A DNA stretch of 44,833 bases from an uncultured Pseudomonadales bacterium (GTDB lineage: Bacteria > Pseudomonadota > Gammaproteobacteria > Pseudomonadales > Porticoccaceae): the NCBI GenBank assembly GCA_943787675.1, contig CALSNK010000020.1, positions 1 to 44,833 of the forward strand, written 5' to 3'. The position numbers and the translations under genes were made by a program. Below the pieces are notes generated by a model. That model made no database searches and was not told the origin of the DNA. It saw nothing but the letters and a program-made list of their open reading frames with translations. Positions 8,350-17,743 of this stretch are shown here, one piece after another. Within the stretch, counting starts at the first letter, position 1. Every line of letters begins with the position of its first letter.

Positions 8350-11300
8350 TTAATGATAGTGCAAGGTTACCGAATTTTTACCAAATTCTTCCCGCAATCG
8401 AGAAATTAATTCATCCTTGGGCTGTACCTTCCACTGCTTACCCAAGGTAAGCTGGCCTGCCGCACTGGGCAGTGCGTAATGCACCGTCACCGGACAGTTG
8501 CCATCTTTGTAAGCACTCAATGTGTTGTGAAACTTATCCACCCAACCTGCGGGAGAATCCTCGGCACCACCGGACAGGCTCAACTCTAAGCGATTGAGCT
8601 TGCTGCAGCGAGCATCGTAAATTGACTGAATCGATTCCGCCACCATCTTCAAACCGCCGGTAAAGCTGTCTTCAGACACATTGCCCTGGACGACAAGCAG
8701 CGCATCCTTCACCAGAATCTCTCGGTAGGCATTAAATTTTTCAGCCCAAACAGAGAGTTCGATACGACCACTCTTGTCATCTAAGGTTAAGAAGGCAAAA
8801 CTTTCGCCACGCTTATTTTTCATAATACGCATGCCGACCACCATTCCCGATACCGCAGAACTCTCTTTGCCCGGCCGCAAATCCACAATACGATTAGACA
8901 CCATTTGCTTGAGTTCATCTTCGTATTCATCAATGGGATGGCCTGTGAGGTACAGACCTAAAGTGTCCTTCTCACCATTTAAACGATCTTTCACCGACAG
9001 AGTACGGGCACCGCTGTAGCTGTTGTAATTAATATCTGAGGCGCTATCGACAATAGAGTCACCAAACAGATCACCCATACCGCTGCTGGTGTTGCGTGCA
9101 TGCTGTTCAGCCAGTTTTACGGCTTCGTCCATACCGGCTAGCATCACCGCGCGCCGGAAACCAATTTCGCCCTCTGGGCCGATTTCGTCCAGGGCGCCAC
9201 TGCGAATCATTGCATCCAGTGCGCGTTTGTTCACCTTGCGACCATCAACCCGAGCACAGAAATCAAACATATCCTTAAAGGGGCCGCCCTCAGTTCTGGC
9301 GGCAATAATATTTTCTACCGGACCTTCACCCAGCCCCTTAATGGCACCTAGGCCATAGAGCACTCGACCCTGAATATCGACACTGAAGTGGAACTGACCG
9401 TTGTTGACATCCGGCGGCAGCAGGTCCAAACCCATGGCGCGGCACTCATCAATAAAGGTCACCACCTTGTCAGTCTTATCCATATCCGAGGAAATGGTCG
9501 CGGCCATAAATTCAGCGGGATAATGGGCCTTCAGCCAGCCGGTTTGATAGGCGACCAACGCATAGGCAGCGGAGTGAGATTTGTTAAAACCATAGCCCGC
9601 AAATTTTTCCATCAAATCAAAAATATTCGATGCCAGCTCTTTTTCAAACCCCTTATTGATGGCTCCCTGAGTAAATAACTCACGCTGTTTAGCCATCTCA
9701 TCGGCATTCTTCTTACCCATGGCGCGACGCAGTAAATCTGCGCCGCCGAGCGTGTATCCGCCCATTTCCTGGGCAATCTGCATCACCTGTTCCTGATACA
9801 AAATAATGCCGTAGGTAGGTTCCAGAGCGGGTTTTAGGCACTCATGCTGGTACTGAATATGGGGATAGCTAACTTCGGCGCGGCCTTTCTTGCGGTTAAT
9901 AAAGTCATCGACCATGCCCGACTGCAATGGCCCCGGACGGAACAGCGCCACCAGTGCCACAATATCTTCAAATCTATCCGGGCCGAGTTTTTTGATCAGC
10001 TCTTTCATACCCCGAGATTCAAGCTGGAACACTGCGGTGGTTTCTGCCCGCTGCATCATCTTGAAGGTCTCGACATCGTCGAGAGGGATTCTTTCGATAT
10101 CCAAGGGTTCTTCATCATTGCGGGCGCGACGGCGGTTAATCATGCGCACGGCCCAGTCAATAATGGTTAATGTACGCAAACCCAAAAAGTCGAATTTAAC
10201 CAGACCGGCCTCTTCAACATCATTTTTATCGTACTGGGTAACCACACCAGCACCGGATTCATCACAGTAGATTGGCGCAAAATCGGTAATAACCGTAGGC
10301 GCAATAACCACACCACCCGCATGCTTACCGCAGTTCCGAGACACGCCTTCGAGCTGCAGGGCCATACTCCAAATTTCGCTGGCCTCTTCATCCTGCTCGA
10401 GAAACTGTTTTAATTCATCTTCCTGCTCAATAGCTGTAGCAAGCGTCATACCCACTTCAAAGGGGATTAATTTCGAGAGCTTGTCCGCAAGGCCATAGGA
10501 TTTCCCTTGCACACGCGCCACATCTCGCACGACTGCCTTAGCGGCCATGGTACCGAAGGTGACAATCTGGGATACCGCATCACGACCATATTGCTCGGCC
10601 ACATAGGCAATCACTCGATCACGCCCCTCCATACAGAAATCAATATCGAAATCTGGCATGGATACCCGTTCAGGATTTAGAAAGCGCTCAAACAGCAAGT
10701 CGTATTCGAGGGGGTCAAGATCAGTAATTTTAAGGGCATAGGCCACGAGAGAGCCCGCACCAGAACCACGCCCAGGGCCAACAGGAATCTCATTGTCTTT
10801 GGCCCAACGAATAAAATCCATTACGATCAGGAAGTATCCGGGGAATCCCATCTGAATAATAATATCCAGCTCAAACTTCAGGCGAGCTGCATAGAGCGCC
10901 TGCTTTTCAGGGAAGTCTTCAGCGTTGCTGTCGAAGAGAAAATCAAGGCGCTTGGCAAGACCTTCCTCAGACTCATTAATAAAGAATTCATTGATGGTCA
11001 TGCCATCGGGAATGGGGTAATCCGGCAGAAAGTATTCGCCGAGGCGTAGATCTAGGTTACAGCGTTTGGCGATCTCTACGGTGTTTTGCAGGGCTTCGGG
11101 AATATCCGAAAACAGCTCCGCCATCTCGTCGGCAGTGCGCAGATATTGTTGTTCGGAATAACGGCGCTCGCGACGGGGATCATCAAGCGCCCGCCCCTCA
11201 TGGATACAGACCCTGGCTTCATGGGCTTCAAATTCGCCGGCCGCAATAAAGCGCACATCATTGGTGGCCACCACCGGACAGCTAAACTTGCTGGCTAGGT

Positions 11301-11856
11301 CCACCGCGGCATGGAGATAGTCCTCTTCACCGGGACGCCCGGTGCGCTGGAGTTCCAGATAAAAACGACTTGGAAATAAATCCATATATTCCAATAACAA
11401 CGCTTCAGCCTCAGCACTGCGGCCCGACACCAGTGCGACACCAATTTCGCCACCACGTCCGCCAGACAGGGCGATTAAGCCCTTACTAAATTCCTGCAGC
11501 CAGGAGCGTTTTATGGTGGGCACACCCACACGCTGACCCTGCTGATAGGCTTTAGAGATTAGATTGGTAAGGTTTTTGTAGCCCGTTTGGTCGGCGATCA
11601 ACAGCACTAGCTGAGTGGGACTGCCCTCTCCATCCTCATCAAGCACCAGAACGTCGGCACCCAGAATAGGTTTTACCCCAGCAGCCTGACTGGCCTTATA
11701 AAACTTAATCAGGCCAAAGAAATTATTAAAATCGGTAAGCGCAACGGCGGGCATACCGATTTCGGCCGCTTTTTTTGCCAGTGGTTTGATGCGCACAAGG
11801 CCATCTACCAGTGAGTATTCGGAATGTAACCTTAGGTGAACAAACTCATTTTTCAT
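8350..11856 (-). CDS. dnaE: DNA polymerase III subunit alpha
   Basis: DnaE is the replicative polymerase. At 1168 residues it matches E. coli DnaE (1160). Domains in order: PHP (LRLHSEYSLVDGL at the N-terminus, to about 270), palm with the catalytic PDFDIDF Asp residues near 400, GPGRGSGAGSL, thumb and fingers (FNKSHSAAYALV, GKKNADEM), tandem HhH (residues about 820-880), a clamp-binding stretch GMGDLFGD near 920, the OB fold near 990-1070, and the C-terminal tau-binding domain. The frame is intact over 3.5 kb. It is separated from the upstream fabH-like gene by 60 bp, most of it the 20-bp tandem repeat. Confidence 0.98.
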   Translation of the reverse strand: MKNEFVHLRLHSEYSLVDGLVRIKPLAKKAAEIGMPAVALTDFNNFFGLIKFYKASQAAGVKPILGADVLVLDEDGEGSPTQLVLLIADQTGYKNLTNLISKAYQQGQRVGVPTIKRSWLQEFSKGLIALSGGRGGEIGVALVSGRSAEAEALLLEYMDLFPSRFYLELQRTGRPGEEDYLHAAVDLASKFSCPVVATNDVRFIAAGEFEAHEARVCIHEGRALDDPRRERRYSEQQYLRTADEMAELFSDIPEALQNTVEIAKRCNLDLRLGEYFLPDYPIPDGMTINEFFINESEEGLAKRLDFLFDSNAEDFPEKQALYAARLKFELDIIIQMGFPGYFLIVMDFIRWAKDNEIPVGPGRGSGAGSLVAYALKITDLDPLEYDLLFERFLNPERVSMPDFDIDFCMEGRDRVIAYVAEQYGRDAVSQIVTFGTMAAKAVVRDVARVQGKSYGLADKLSKLIPFEVGMTLATAIEQEDELKQFLEQDEEASEIWSMALQLEGVSRNCGKHAGGVVIAPTVITDFAPIYCDESGAGVVTQYDKNDVEEAGLVKFDFLGLRTLTIIDWAVRMINRRRARNDEEPLDIERIPLDDVETFKMMQRAETTAVFQLESRGMKELIKKLGPDRFEDIVALVALFRPGPLQSGMVDDFINRKKGRAEVSYPHIQYQHECLKPALEPTYGIILYQEQVMQIAQEMGGYTLGGADLLRRAMGKKNADEMAKQRELFTQGAINKGFEKELASNIFDLMEKFAGYGFNKSHSAAYALVAYQTGWLKAHYPAEFMAATISSDMDKTDKVVTFIDECRAMGLDLLPPDVNNGQFHFSVDIQGRVLYGLGAIKGLGEGPVENIIAARTEGGPFKDMFDFCARVDGRKVNKRALDAMIRSGALDEIGPEGEIGFRRAVMLAGMDEAVKLAEQHARNTSSGMGDLFGDSIVDSASDINYNSYSGARTLSVKDRLNGEKDTLGLYLTGHPIDEYEDELKQMVSNRIVDLRPGKESSAVSGMVVGMRIMKNKRGESFAFLTLDDKSGRIELSVWAEKFNAYREILVKDALLVVQGNVSEDSFTGGLKMVAESIQSIYDARCSKLNRLELSLSGGAEDSPAGWVDKFHNTLSAYKDGNCPVTVHYALPSAAGQLTLGKQWKVQPKDELISRLREEFGKNSVTLHYH

Positions 11857-11875
11857 GCTGTAGCGGGCACTTCCA

Positions 11876-11935
11876 TTTACTGGTTCTTGGTTAAATTTAC
11901 TGGTTCTTTGTTAAATTTACTGGTTCTTTGTTAAA
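11876..11935. repeat. three tandem 20-bp units at the fabH-like stop
   Basis: Units at 11876-11895, 11896-11915 and 11916-11935 are TTTACTGGTTCTTKGTTAAA, differing by one base in the first unit. The third unit contains the last codons and stop (11917-11919) of the fabH-like gene. The other two are extra copies that fill most of the spacer to dnaE. Confidence 0.95.
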
Positions 11936-13014
11936 AGGTGCGCAGCATCAGCACCATAATGATTAAAACTGTCTTCCAACAGATCAAACACGGTACCCTC
12001 ATAAGGGGGAATACTCTCGTCCGACTGCCCTACAGGTTCGATTCTATCGCCCCATTTAATAATACCGGCACCACAGGTAAGGCCTGCGCCAAAGCTTGCT
12101 GTCAGTATGGTCATGCCGGGCTTAATCATGCCCGATTCCAGTGCATCACACATAGCCAGCGGTATTGCTGCTGCGGAGGTGTTGGCATATTTATCAATAA
12201 CCACAACAACCTTTTCCATGGGGAAATTAAGACGCTTAGCCAAGGATTGAATAATACGAACATTGGCCTGATGAGGAATAAACAGATCGATATCCTCAGC
12301 CGTCAGGCCCTCAGCTTCGAGTACGTCAGCAATGGCATCGCCCATTCCTTTAACCGCACTTTTAAATATTTCCTGGCCTTCGAAGTTAAGAGAGATAAAG
12401 ATATCTTGAGTCAGATGCAGCGGAGACATACCCCAACCCGGTAAGTGCAGGCATTCGCGACTATCGGGAACACAGCTCATTTTTCCGGTCAGCAGACCCA
12501 GCTCATTTTCCGTTGCCTCAATAACGACAGCACCGGCACCATCCCCAAACAGAAAACACGACTCGCGTTTCTTCCAATCCATAACCAGAGAAATTCGCTC
12601 TGATCCTATCACGATGGCCTTCTTAATCGACCCCGCTTTAATCATATCCGTGGCCACGTTAAGACCATAGAGCCAGCTTGTGCAGGCCGAGTTGAGATCG
12701 AAGGCGGCCGCTTTTTTAGCACCCAGTTTATTCTTAATATAGCTGGCTGTGTTCGGGCAAATTTCTTCAGGCGTCGTTGAGCCCAAAATCACCAGATCAA
12801 TATCTTCTGCATCGACACCAGCAGCCGCCAGTGCACGTTCCGCAGCTAACCAACCCATCTCTCCAGTAGAAACATGGGTGTAATGACGCTGGCGAATACC
12901 GGAGCGAGAAAATATCCACTCGTCGCTGGTTTCGACTATTTTTGCCATATCATCATTGGTCATAAGAAGTGGCGGCGCGTATTTGCCCCACCCGGTAATC
13001 TCTGCGTAATTCAA
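11917..13014 (-). CDS. beta-ketoacyl-ACP synthase III family protein (FabH-like)
   Basis: This is a KAS III thiolase-fold enzyme that condenses an acyl-CoA starter with malonyl-ACP or makes a related ketoacyl product. The triad is complete: Cys in NSACTSWLYG near residue 112, His in FIPHQANVRI and Asn in YANTSAAAIP. GDGAGAVVIEA and the SFGAGLTCGAG end fit the family. At 365 residues it exceeds E. coli FabH (317), mainly by a roughly 40-residue C-terminal tail after IIKWGDR. It sits between rnhB and dnaE, a place with no fabH in the usual gammaproteobacterial order. It may be the primary FabH or an alternative starter enzyme; the sequence does not decide. Confidence 0.88.
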   Translation of the reverse strand: MNYAEITGWGKYAPPLLMTNDDMAKIVETSDEWIFSRSGIRQRHYTHVSTGEMGWLAAERALAAAGVDAEDIDLVILGSTTPEEICPNTASYIKNKLGAKKAAAFDLNSACTSWLYGLNVATDMIKAGSIKKAIVIGSERISLVMDWKKRESCFLFGDGAGAVVIEATENELGLLTGKMSCVPDSRECLHLPGWGMSPLHLTQDIFISLNFEGQEIFKSAVKGMGDAIADVLEAEGLTAEDIDLFIPHQANVRIIQSLAKRLNFPMEKVVVVIDKYANTSAAAIPLAMCDALESGMIKPGMTILTASFGAGLTCGAGIIKWGDRIEPVGQSDESIPPYEGTVFDLLEDSFNHYGADAAHLLTKNQ

Positions 13015-13122
13015 GCTGTCGGCTCCCGTCAGTTTATTGTTGTTATTCTAAAGAATGTAATGGTTGGCAGACCTTAACTCAAGGCCTTTCTACTGTTTGT
13101 AAAAAGGTTTAACTCAGGGCTA

Positions 13123-13734
13123 CTAAAATAGTGGGGATTGCTCTAGCTCGAGCTCATTTCGGACTGGCCCAAAGGTGCGACGATGAATGGGCGATGGCCC
13201 AATTCTTTGCAGTGCTTCAAGATGCTGAACGGTGCCATAACCTTTGTTTTTGGCAAAGCCATAACCGGGGTATTTCTTGTCCATCTCTTGCATCTCTGCG
13301 TCGCGAACAACCTTGGCAATAATCGATGCCGCGCTAATCACCTCAACACGCCCATCACCCTTAACCACGGCTTCACCCTTATATTCCCACTGGGGTAACC
13401 GGTTGCCATCGACAGCCACAAAGTCAGGCTGTATTTTCAGGCCCATCACTGCTCGGCGCATGGCCATCATTGTGGCCTGCAATATATTAAAACGATCTAT
13501 CTCGGTTACAGTGGCGCGGCCAACACACCAGCACTCAGCGCGGCTGATAATATCTTTATACAGATTTTCCCGCTGCCTAGCCGAGAGTGCCTTAGAGTCA
13601 GCGAGACCTTCGATGCCGTGATTGGCGGGTAAAATGACAGCGGCAGTCACTACATCCCAAGCTAGCGGGCCCCGTCCGACCTCATCGACGCCAGCCAGAC
13701 ATTTAACACCCCTAGGCGCTTTCCAGGGTTTCAA
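13123..13734 (-). CDS. rnhB: ribonuclease HII
   Basis: RnhB cleaves RNA in RNA-DNA hybrids and removes single misincorporated ribonucleotides. The 203-residue protein shows the DEVGRG motif (Asp-Glu metal ligands) near residue 17, then LADSKALSARQRE, an FVAVDGNRLP Asp, and SAASIIAKVVRD, followed by GYGFAKNKGYGT. The start ATG overlaps the lpxB stop by 4 bp, so translational coupling is likely. An imperfect direct repeat (TTAACTCAAGGC at 13074, TTAACTCAGGGC at 13109) lies just after the stop. Confidence 0.97.
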   Translation of the reverse strand: MKPWKAPRGVKCLAGVDEVGRGPLAWDVVTAAVILPANHGIEGLADSKALSARQRENLYKDIISRAECWCVGRATVTEIDRFNILQATMMAMRRAVMGLKIQPDFVAVDGNRLPQWEYKGEAVVKGDGRVEVISAASIIAKVVRDAEMQEMDKKYPGYGFAKNKGYGTVQHLEALQRIGPSPIHRRTFGPVRNELELEQSPLF

Positions 13735-14885
13735 GAAGCACTGCCGGTATTAACTAGTTCGGCGATAGCTGTTGCGGCAATGGCACCAGACTCTACCGCA
13801 AGCTGTTGATGCAAGATATCAAAGGATGCCACTAACGCCTCACGCTTGGTTTGATCTAGGGCATCCAGTACTGCAGGCGCCAGCTCGCTTACCACAGCCT
13901 GACCCTGAACTAATTCAGGGACCAGCATCTTGTTGGCCAACAAATTGGGAATAGACACAAAGGGTGTTTTGATAAAAGGCGACAGTAATTTATAGGTTAA
14001 AGCCCCCAGTCTATAACTCACCACCATGGGTTTTTTCAGCAGCATGGCTTCAAGCGCGGTAGTGCCAGATGCTAAGAGCACGGCATCTGCAGCTTCCATG
14101 GCAAGATGAGACTGCTGCAGTATCAGCTTGATATCCAGCTCTGGTCTAGCCGCCAGAATATCTGTTAATTGGGTATAGCGGGCCTCATTAGCCGCGGGAA
14201 TCACTAGCTGTAACCCCTCTACTGAGGTGAGAACTGTGGCGGCTGTATCGAGAAATACCTCCGCCATCATATTCACTTCACCGGCGCGACTGCCAGGCAT
14301 AATACAGAGTACAGGTCGGTCAGCATCGAGTCCTAACTGAAGACGTGCCCCCTGCATGTCTGGCTGATCACCGAACGTCCCTGCCAATGGGTGGCCGACA
14401 AATCGCACAGGCACATTATGCTGCACATAAAATGCGGCCTCAAAAGGCAGTAAACAGAGCATCAGATCAACAGACTTCTTAATTTTCTTGATTCGTCCCT
14501 GACGCCAGGCCCAAACTGAGGGGCTCACGTAATGCACAGTTTTAACACTCGCCTTGCGCAGTCTGAACTCAATAGTGGTATTAAAGTCGGGAGAATCTAT
14601 ACCGATAAACACAGCGGGCTGGTTCTTGACATAGCGATTGACGATGGCGCGGCGAATGCCGAGAAGTTCAGGCAGACGCTTTAGGGGTTCAACCAAGCCC
14701 ATCACCGAAAGGCGGTCCATTTCAAACAGCGATTGAAATCCTTCTGCCTGCATCTTGGGGCCGCCAATGCCTTCAAAAATTGCATTGGGATAGTGTTTTT
14801 TAAGGGCGCGAATTAGGTCTGCACCCAGCACATCACCAGAGGCTTCTCCGGCAACCATGGCGAAGACTAGGCTTTGCATATTCAT
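13731..14885 (-). CDS. lpxB: lipid-A-disaccharide synthase
   Basis: LpxB is a GT-B glycosyltransferase (GT19) that joins UDP-diacylglucosamine and lipid X into the lipid A disaccharide on the inner membrane. The 384 residues carry the N-terminal AGEASGDVLGADLI motif, GIGGPKMQAEG, GIDSPDFN, HYVSPSVWAWRQGR, the C-domain MPGSRAGEV, and the LLASGTTALEAML nucleotide site. It is preceded by lpxA with a 3-bp gap and overlaps rnhB by 4 bp. Confidence 0.97.
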   Translation of the reverse strand: MNMQSLVFAMVAGEASGDVLGADLIRALKKHYPNAIFEGIGGPKMQAEGFQSLFEMDRLSVMGLVEPLKRLPELLGIRRAIVNRYVKNQPAVFIGIDSPDFNTTIEFRLRKASVKTVHYVSPSVWAWRQGRIKKIKKSVDLMLCLLPFEAAFYVQHNVPVRFVGHPLAGTFGDQPDMQGARLQLGLDADRPVLCIMPGSRAGEVNMMAEVFLDTAATVLTSVEGLQLVIPAANEARYTQLTDILAARPELDIKLILQQSHLAMEAADAVLLASGTTALEAMLLKKPMVVSYRLGALTYKLLSPFIKTPFVSIPNLLANKMLVPELVQGQAVVSELAPAVLDALDQTKREALVASFDILHQQLAVESGAIAATAIAELVNTGSAS

Positions 14886-14888
14886 GAT

Positions 14889-15683
14889 TTAACGGATGAT
14901 ACCGCGAGTGGAATTCTCAACAGAGGCAAGCAGCATAGAAATGATATCGTCATCACCCAAGGCCGCAATTTCCTTGAGGGCTTCATCTAACTGTAAGCCA
15001 CGACGGTAAAGTAATTTGTATGCTTTGTTGGCCAGTGCTATTTGATCAGTACTGAAACCGCGACGTTTTAAACCCTCGCGGTTAATCGTTCTAGGCTCCG
15101 CGGGGCTGCCAAAGGCCGTTACAAAGGCTGGGACATCATGGTAAATCCACGCGGCCGGACCGACAAAACAATGGGGGCCAATATGGACAAACTGATGGAC
15201 CAGCACGTAGCCAGAGAGAATAGTCCAGTCACCCACATACACATGGCCAGAAATACTGGCGTTATTAACCAGAATGCAGTTGTCGCCGACAACACAGTCA
15301 TGGCCAATATGGACATAGGCCATCAGTAAATTGTCACTACCGATAATTGTTTCGCCCTTATCCTGAATCGTGCCACGGTGAATGGTCACGCCTTCACGAA
15401 TGGTGTTGTTATCGCCGATAATTAAACGGGTCGGTTCGCCGTTGTACTTAAGATCCGGCGTGGCATCGCCAATCGTCGAAAACTGAAAAATCTTATTATT
15501 AACGCCAATAACTGTCGGCCCACGAATCACCACATGAGAGGCGATATCGCAGCCATCGCCAATCTGCACATCTGGCCCGACAATGGTCCAGGGGCCAATA
15601 CTGACGTTTTTACCAATAGTCGCAGAGGGGTCAATAATGGCTGTGGGATGAATCACGCCACTCGCTTTTGTCACATCATTCAC
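14889..15683 (-). CDS. lpxA: UDP-N-acetylglucosamine acyltransferase
   Basis: LpxA adds the 3-hydroxyacyl chain to UDP-GlcNAc, the first lipid A step. The 264-residue protein is a left-handed beta-helix with many hexapeptide repeats ([19 protein letters not shown] and so on), the catalytic His in AYVHIGHDC, the acyl-chain region with HQFVHIG, and a C-terminal helical domain beginning near residue 190. Its start overlaps the fabZ stop by 4 bp, so coupled translation with fabZ is probable. Confidence 0.97.
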   Translation of the reverse strand: MNDVTKASGVIHPTAIIDPSATIGKNVSIGPWTIVGPDVQIGDGCDIASHVVIRGPTVIGVNNKIFQFSTIGDATPDLKYNGEPTRLIIGDNNTIREGVTIHRGTIQDKGETIIGSDNLLMAYVHIGHDCVVGDNCILVNNASISGHVYVGDWTILSGYVLVHQFVHIGPHCFVGPAAWIYHDVPAFVTAFGSPAEPRTINREGLKRRGFSTDQIALANKAYKLLYRRGLQLDEALKEIAALGDDDIISMLLASVENSTRGIIR

Positions 15684-16132
15684 GCTAAGGACTCTTTGTC
15701 TTGATAGGCACAGAGCAATGTCGCTTCACAGCAGGTTTTGCCGTCGACGGTTGCCGTGGTCCGAAAACGCCATATGTTGCGTTTTACCGCCTCTATTTCT
15801 GAGGTGAGCATCAGCTGATCACCCGGCACTACAGGGCGCTTAAAACGCACCTTATCAACGCCGGCAAACAGATACAGCTTACCGTCGTCGGCACTTTCGC
15901 CGGTGGTGACAAAGCCCAGAATCCCGGACACCTGAGCCATGGCTTCAATCATCATTACCCCTGGAAAAATTGGCGCGCCAGGGAAATGGCCATTAAAGAC
16001 GTCTTCGTTAACGCTGATGTTTTTATAGGCAAGAATGCGTTCGCCGGGAACCACTTCCAGTACTCTATCAACCAGTAAAAAAGGATAGCGATGAGGTAGC
16101 AGCGCCATTATTTCATTTACGTTCATTGTCAT
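15680..16132 (-). CDS. fabZ: 3-hydroxyacyl-ACP dehydratase FabZ
   Basis: FabZ dehydrates 3-hydroxyacyl-ACP in fatty acid elongation and competes with LpxA/LpxD for the same substrate, which fits its place between their genes. The hotdog-fold protein has 150 residues. The catalytic His lies in [13 protein letters not shown] (near residue 14) and the catalytic Glu in the [20 protein letters not shown] helix. The start may be the first ATG (16132) or the ATG two codons later (16126); no strong ribosome site decides. Confidence 0.97.
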   Translation of the reverse strand: MTMNVNEIMALLPHRYPFLLVDRVLEVVPGERILAYKNISVNEDVFNGHFPGAPIFPGVMMIEAMAQVSGILGFVTTGESADDGKLYLFAGVDKVRFKRPVVPGDQLMLTSEIEAVKRNIWRFRTTATVDGKTCCEATLLCAYQDKESLA

Positions 16133-16172
16133 TATTTAATCTGCCACTTATTAGAAATTCGTAAAAATAAAT

Positions 16173-17198
16173 CTACGTTTGCTTTTTCTCTAATGCTTTT
16201 ATACGTCGTGCCATGCTATCAAGCTGAGGCATGCGAGCGGCGTTTTTACGCCATTCCAAACTAGGTAACAAAGAGGTTACTGAGGAGGAATAAATGCCTG
16301 GCTTAGTAATATCTTTGGTAGCCATAGTTCGTGCGGTTAAGACCACGTTATCGCACACCGTAATATGACCAACCAGACAGGCCGATCCTGCCAATGTGCA
16401 ATTAGCACCAATCTTGGCGCTTCCCGCCAACCCAGCATAGGCAGCCATCGCAGTATTGTCGCCAACCTCCGCGTTGTGCCCGATCTGCACATGGTTATCT
16501 ATAATCACACCGTTGCCAATAATGGTATTTTCTAAGGCACCACGATCAATGGTAGTGCAGGCACCGATCTCCACATTATTGCCGATCTCAACACCACCGA
16601 TCTGATGAATCTTTTGGTAGCCACCACTGCTATCTGGTGCAAAACCAAAGCCATCTGCGCCAATCACTGAGCTACTGTGAATGCGCACATGATCACCCAT
16701 ATGAACATCGTGATAGATGCTCACATTGGCAGAAATATGGCAGTTCTCACCCAACACCGAGCGCGCGCCAATAAAACTATTGGCTCCCACTCGACACCCA
16801 GAGGCCAACACCACACCAGCTTCAATAACCACATTGGGTCCAAGGTAGACATCGTCTCTCACCATAGCCGAAGCATGGACAGTGGCAGAATTATGTATAC
16901 CACAGGCCTGTTGCGGTGCTGGATCAAACCAGCCGGATAACTGGGCATAGCCTAAATAGGGGTTTTCGAGAACAAGACAGCTGCCAGAAAAAGACTCAGC
17001 CTGGGCCGCAGTTAGTATCACGGCCTCGGCTCTGCAATGACTTAATTGGCTTGCGTATTTGGGGTTTGACAGAAAGGCAATCTGGCCCTGACTGGCATTT
17101 TTTAAGCTGTTGAGTCCGGTTATTCTTGTCTCAGGGTTACCGCGCAGCTCAGCATGGAGATGCGCGGCGATTTCACCCAGTGAATAATCTCTACTCAT
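16173..17198 (-). CDS. lpxD: UDP-3-O-acylglucosamine N-acyltransferase
   Basis: LpxD adds the second acyl chain, to the 2-amino group, in lipid A synthesis. The 341-residue protein has an N-terminal uridine-binding domain (about 1-100, with FLSNPKYASQL), then a hexapeptide-repeat beta-helix and a C-terminal helix (ARMPQLDSMARRIKALEKK). The catalytic His lies in DNHVQIGHNAEVG. The gene follows skp by 4 bp, the standard bamA-skp-lpxD-fabZ order. Confidence 0.97.
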   Translation of the reverse strand: MSRDYSLGEIAAHLHAELRGNPETRITGLNSLKNASQGQIAFLSNPKYASQLSHCRAEAVILTAAQAESFSGSCLVLENPYLGYAQLSGWFDPAPQQACGIHNSATVHASAMVRDDVYLGPNVVIEAGVVLASGCRVGANSFIGARSVLGENCHISANVSIYHDVHMGDHVRIHSSSVIGADGFGFAPDSSGGYQKIHQIGGVEIGNNVEIGACTTIDRGALENTIIGNGVIIDNHVQIGHNAEVGDNTAMAAYAGLAGSAKIGANCTLAGSACLVGHITVCDNVVLTARTMATKDITKPGIYSSSVTSLLPSLEWRKNAARMPQLDSMARRIKALEKKQT

Positions 17199-17202
17199 TG
17201 AA

Positions 17203-17718
17203 TTACTTAGTCTTTTGGTTCAGACGGTCAGCAACTTTGGCAGTCAGGTTACTTTCTGGGCTGGCGGTCATTACTGATTCAGCGCGCAGTAGAATAGTGA
17301 CACCCTCTTCTGTAATAACTTCCTGAAGTGCCTGCTGTGCAATAGGACCTAGGTCCTGCATGATCTTCTGCTGCAGCTGCTTCTGCTCTGCCTGAATCTT
17401 ACGGCCGGCAAGCTCAGCATCGGCTTTGGCATATTCCATTTTCTTCTGATGCGCAACGGCCTGTTCCTGTGACCAGGTTAAACGTTTGCTTTCAGCTTCT
17501 TTAGCCAGTGACTGTAGGTCAGCCGCCGAACCTTCGTACTTGGCCTTGAGGCTGACAAAGTCTGCGCCCTGCTCTGCCTGTTTGAGACTTTCTTGAGCTG
17601 CGTTTGAACTGAAAATAGCACGTGCTATATCAACAACAGCGATTTTTTCTGCTGCCACTGCACTCACTGAAAACAGACTAGCCAATACTACTAAAACAAG
17701 CGCTTTCTTATTACCCAC
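17203..17718 (-). CDS. skp: periplasmic chaperone Skp/OmpH
   Basis: Skp holds unfolded outer-membrane proteins in the periplasm on the way to BamA. The 171-residue precursor has a signal peptide (basic MGNKK, hydrophobic core, AVAA cleavage near residue 23). The mature part starts EKIAVVDIARAIF and consists mostly of a long, Lys/Gln/Glu/Ala-rich coiled coil (about 50-125) that forms the tentacles of the trimer. It is directly downstream of bamA (25 bp). Confidence 0.93.
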   Translation of the reverse strand: MGNKKALVLVVLASLFSVSAVAAEKIAVVDIARAIFSSNAAQESLKQAEQGADFVSLKAKYEGSAADLQSLAKEAESKRLTWSQEQAVAHQKKMEYAKADAELAGRKIQAEQKQLQQKIMQDLGPIAQQALQEVITEEGVTILLRAESVMTASPESNLTAKVADRLNQKTK

Positions 17719-17743
17719 AATACTTCTCCTGACTATTTAATTA

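Noticed and set aside
15119..17198. CRISPR-like regularity in the lpxA and lpxD region
   Set aside because: It is the coding signature of hexapeptide repeats, not DNA repeats with spacers.
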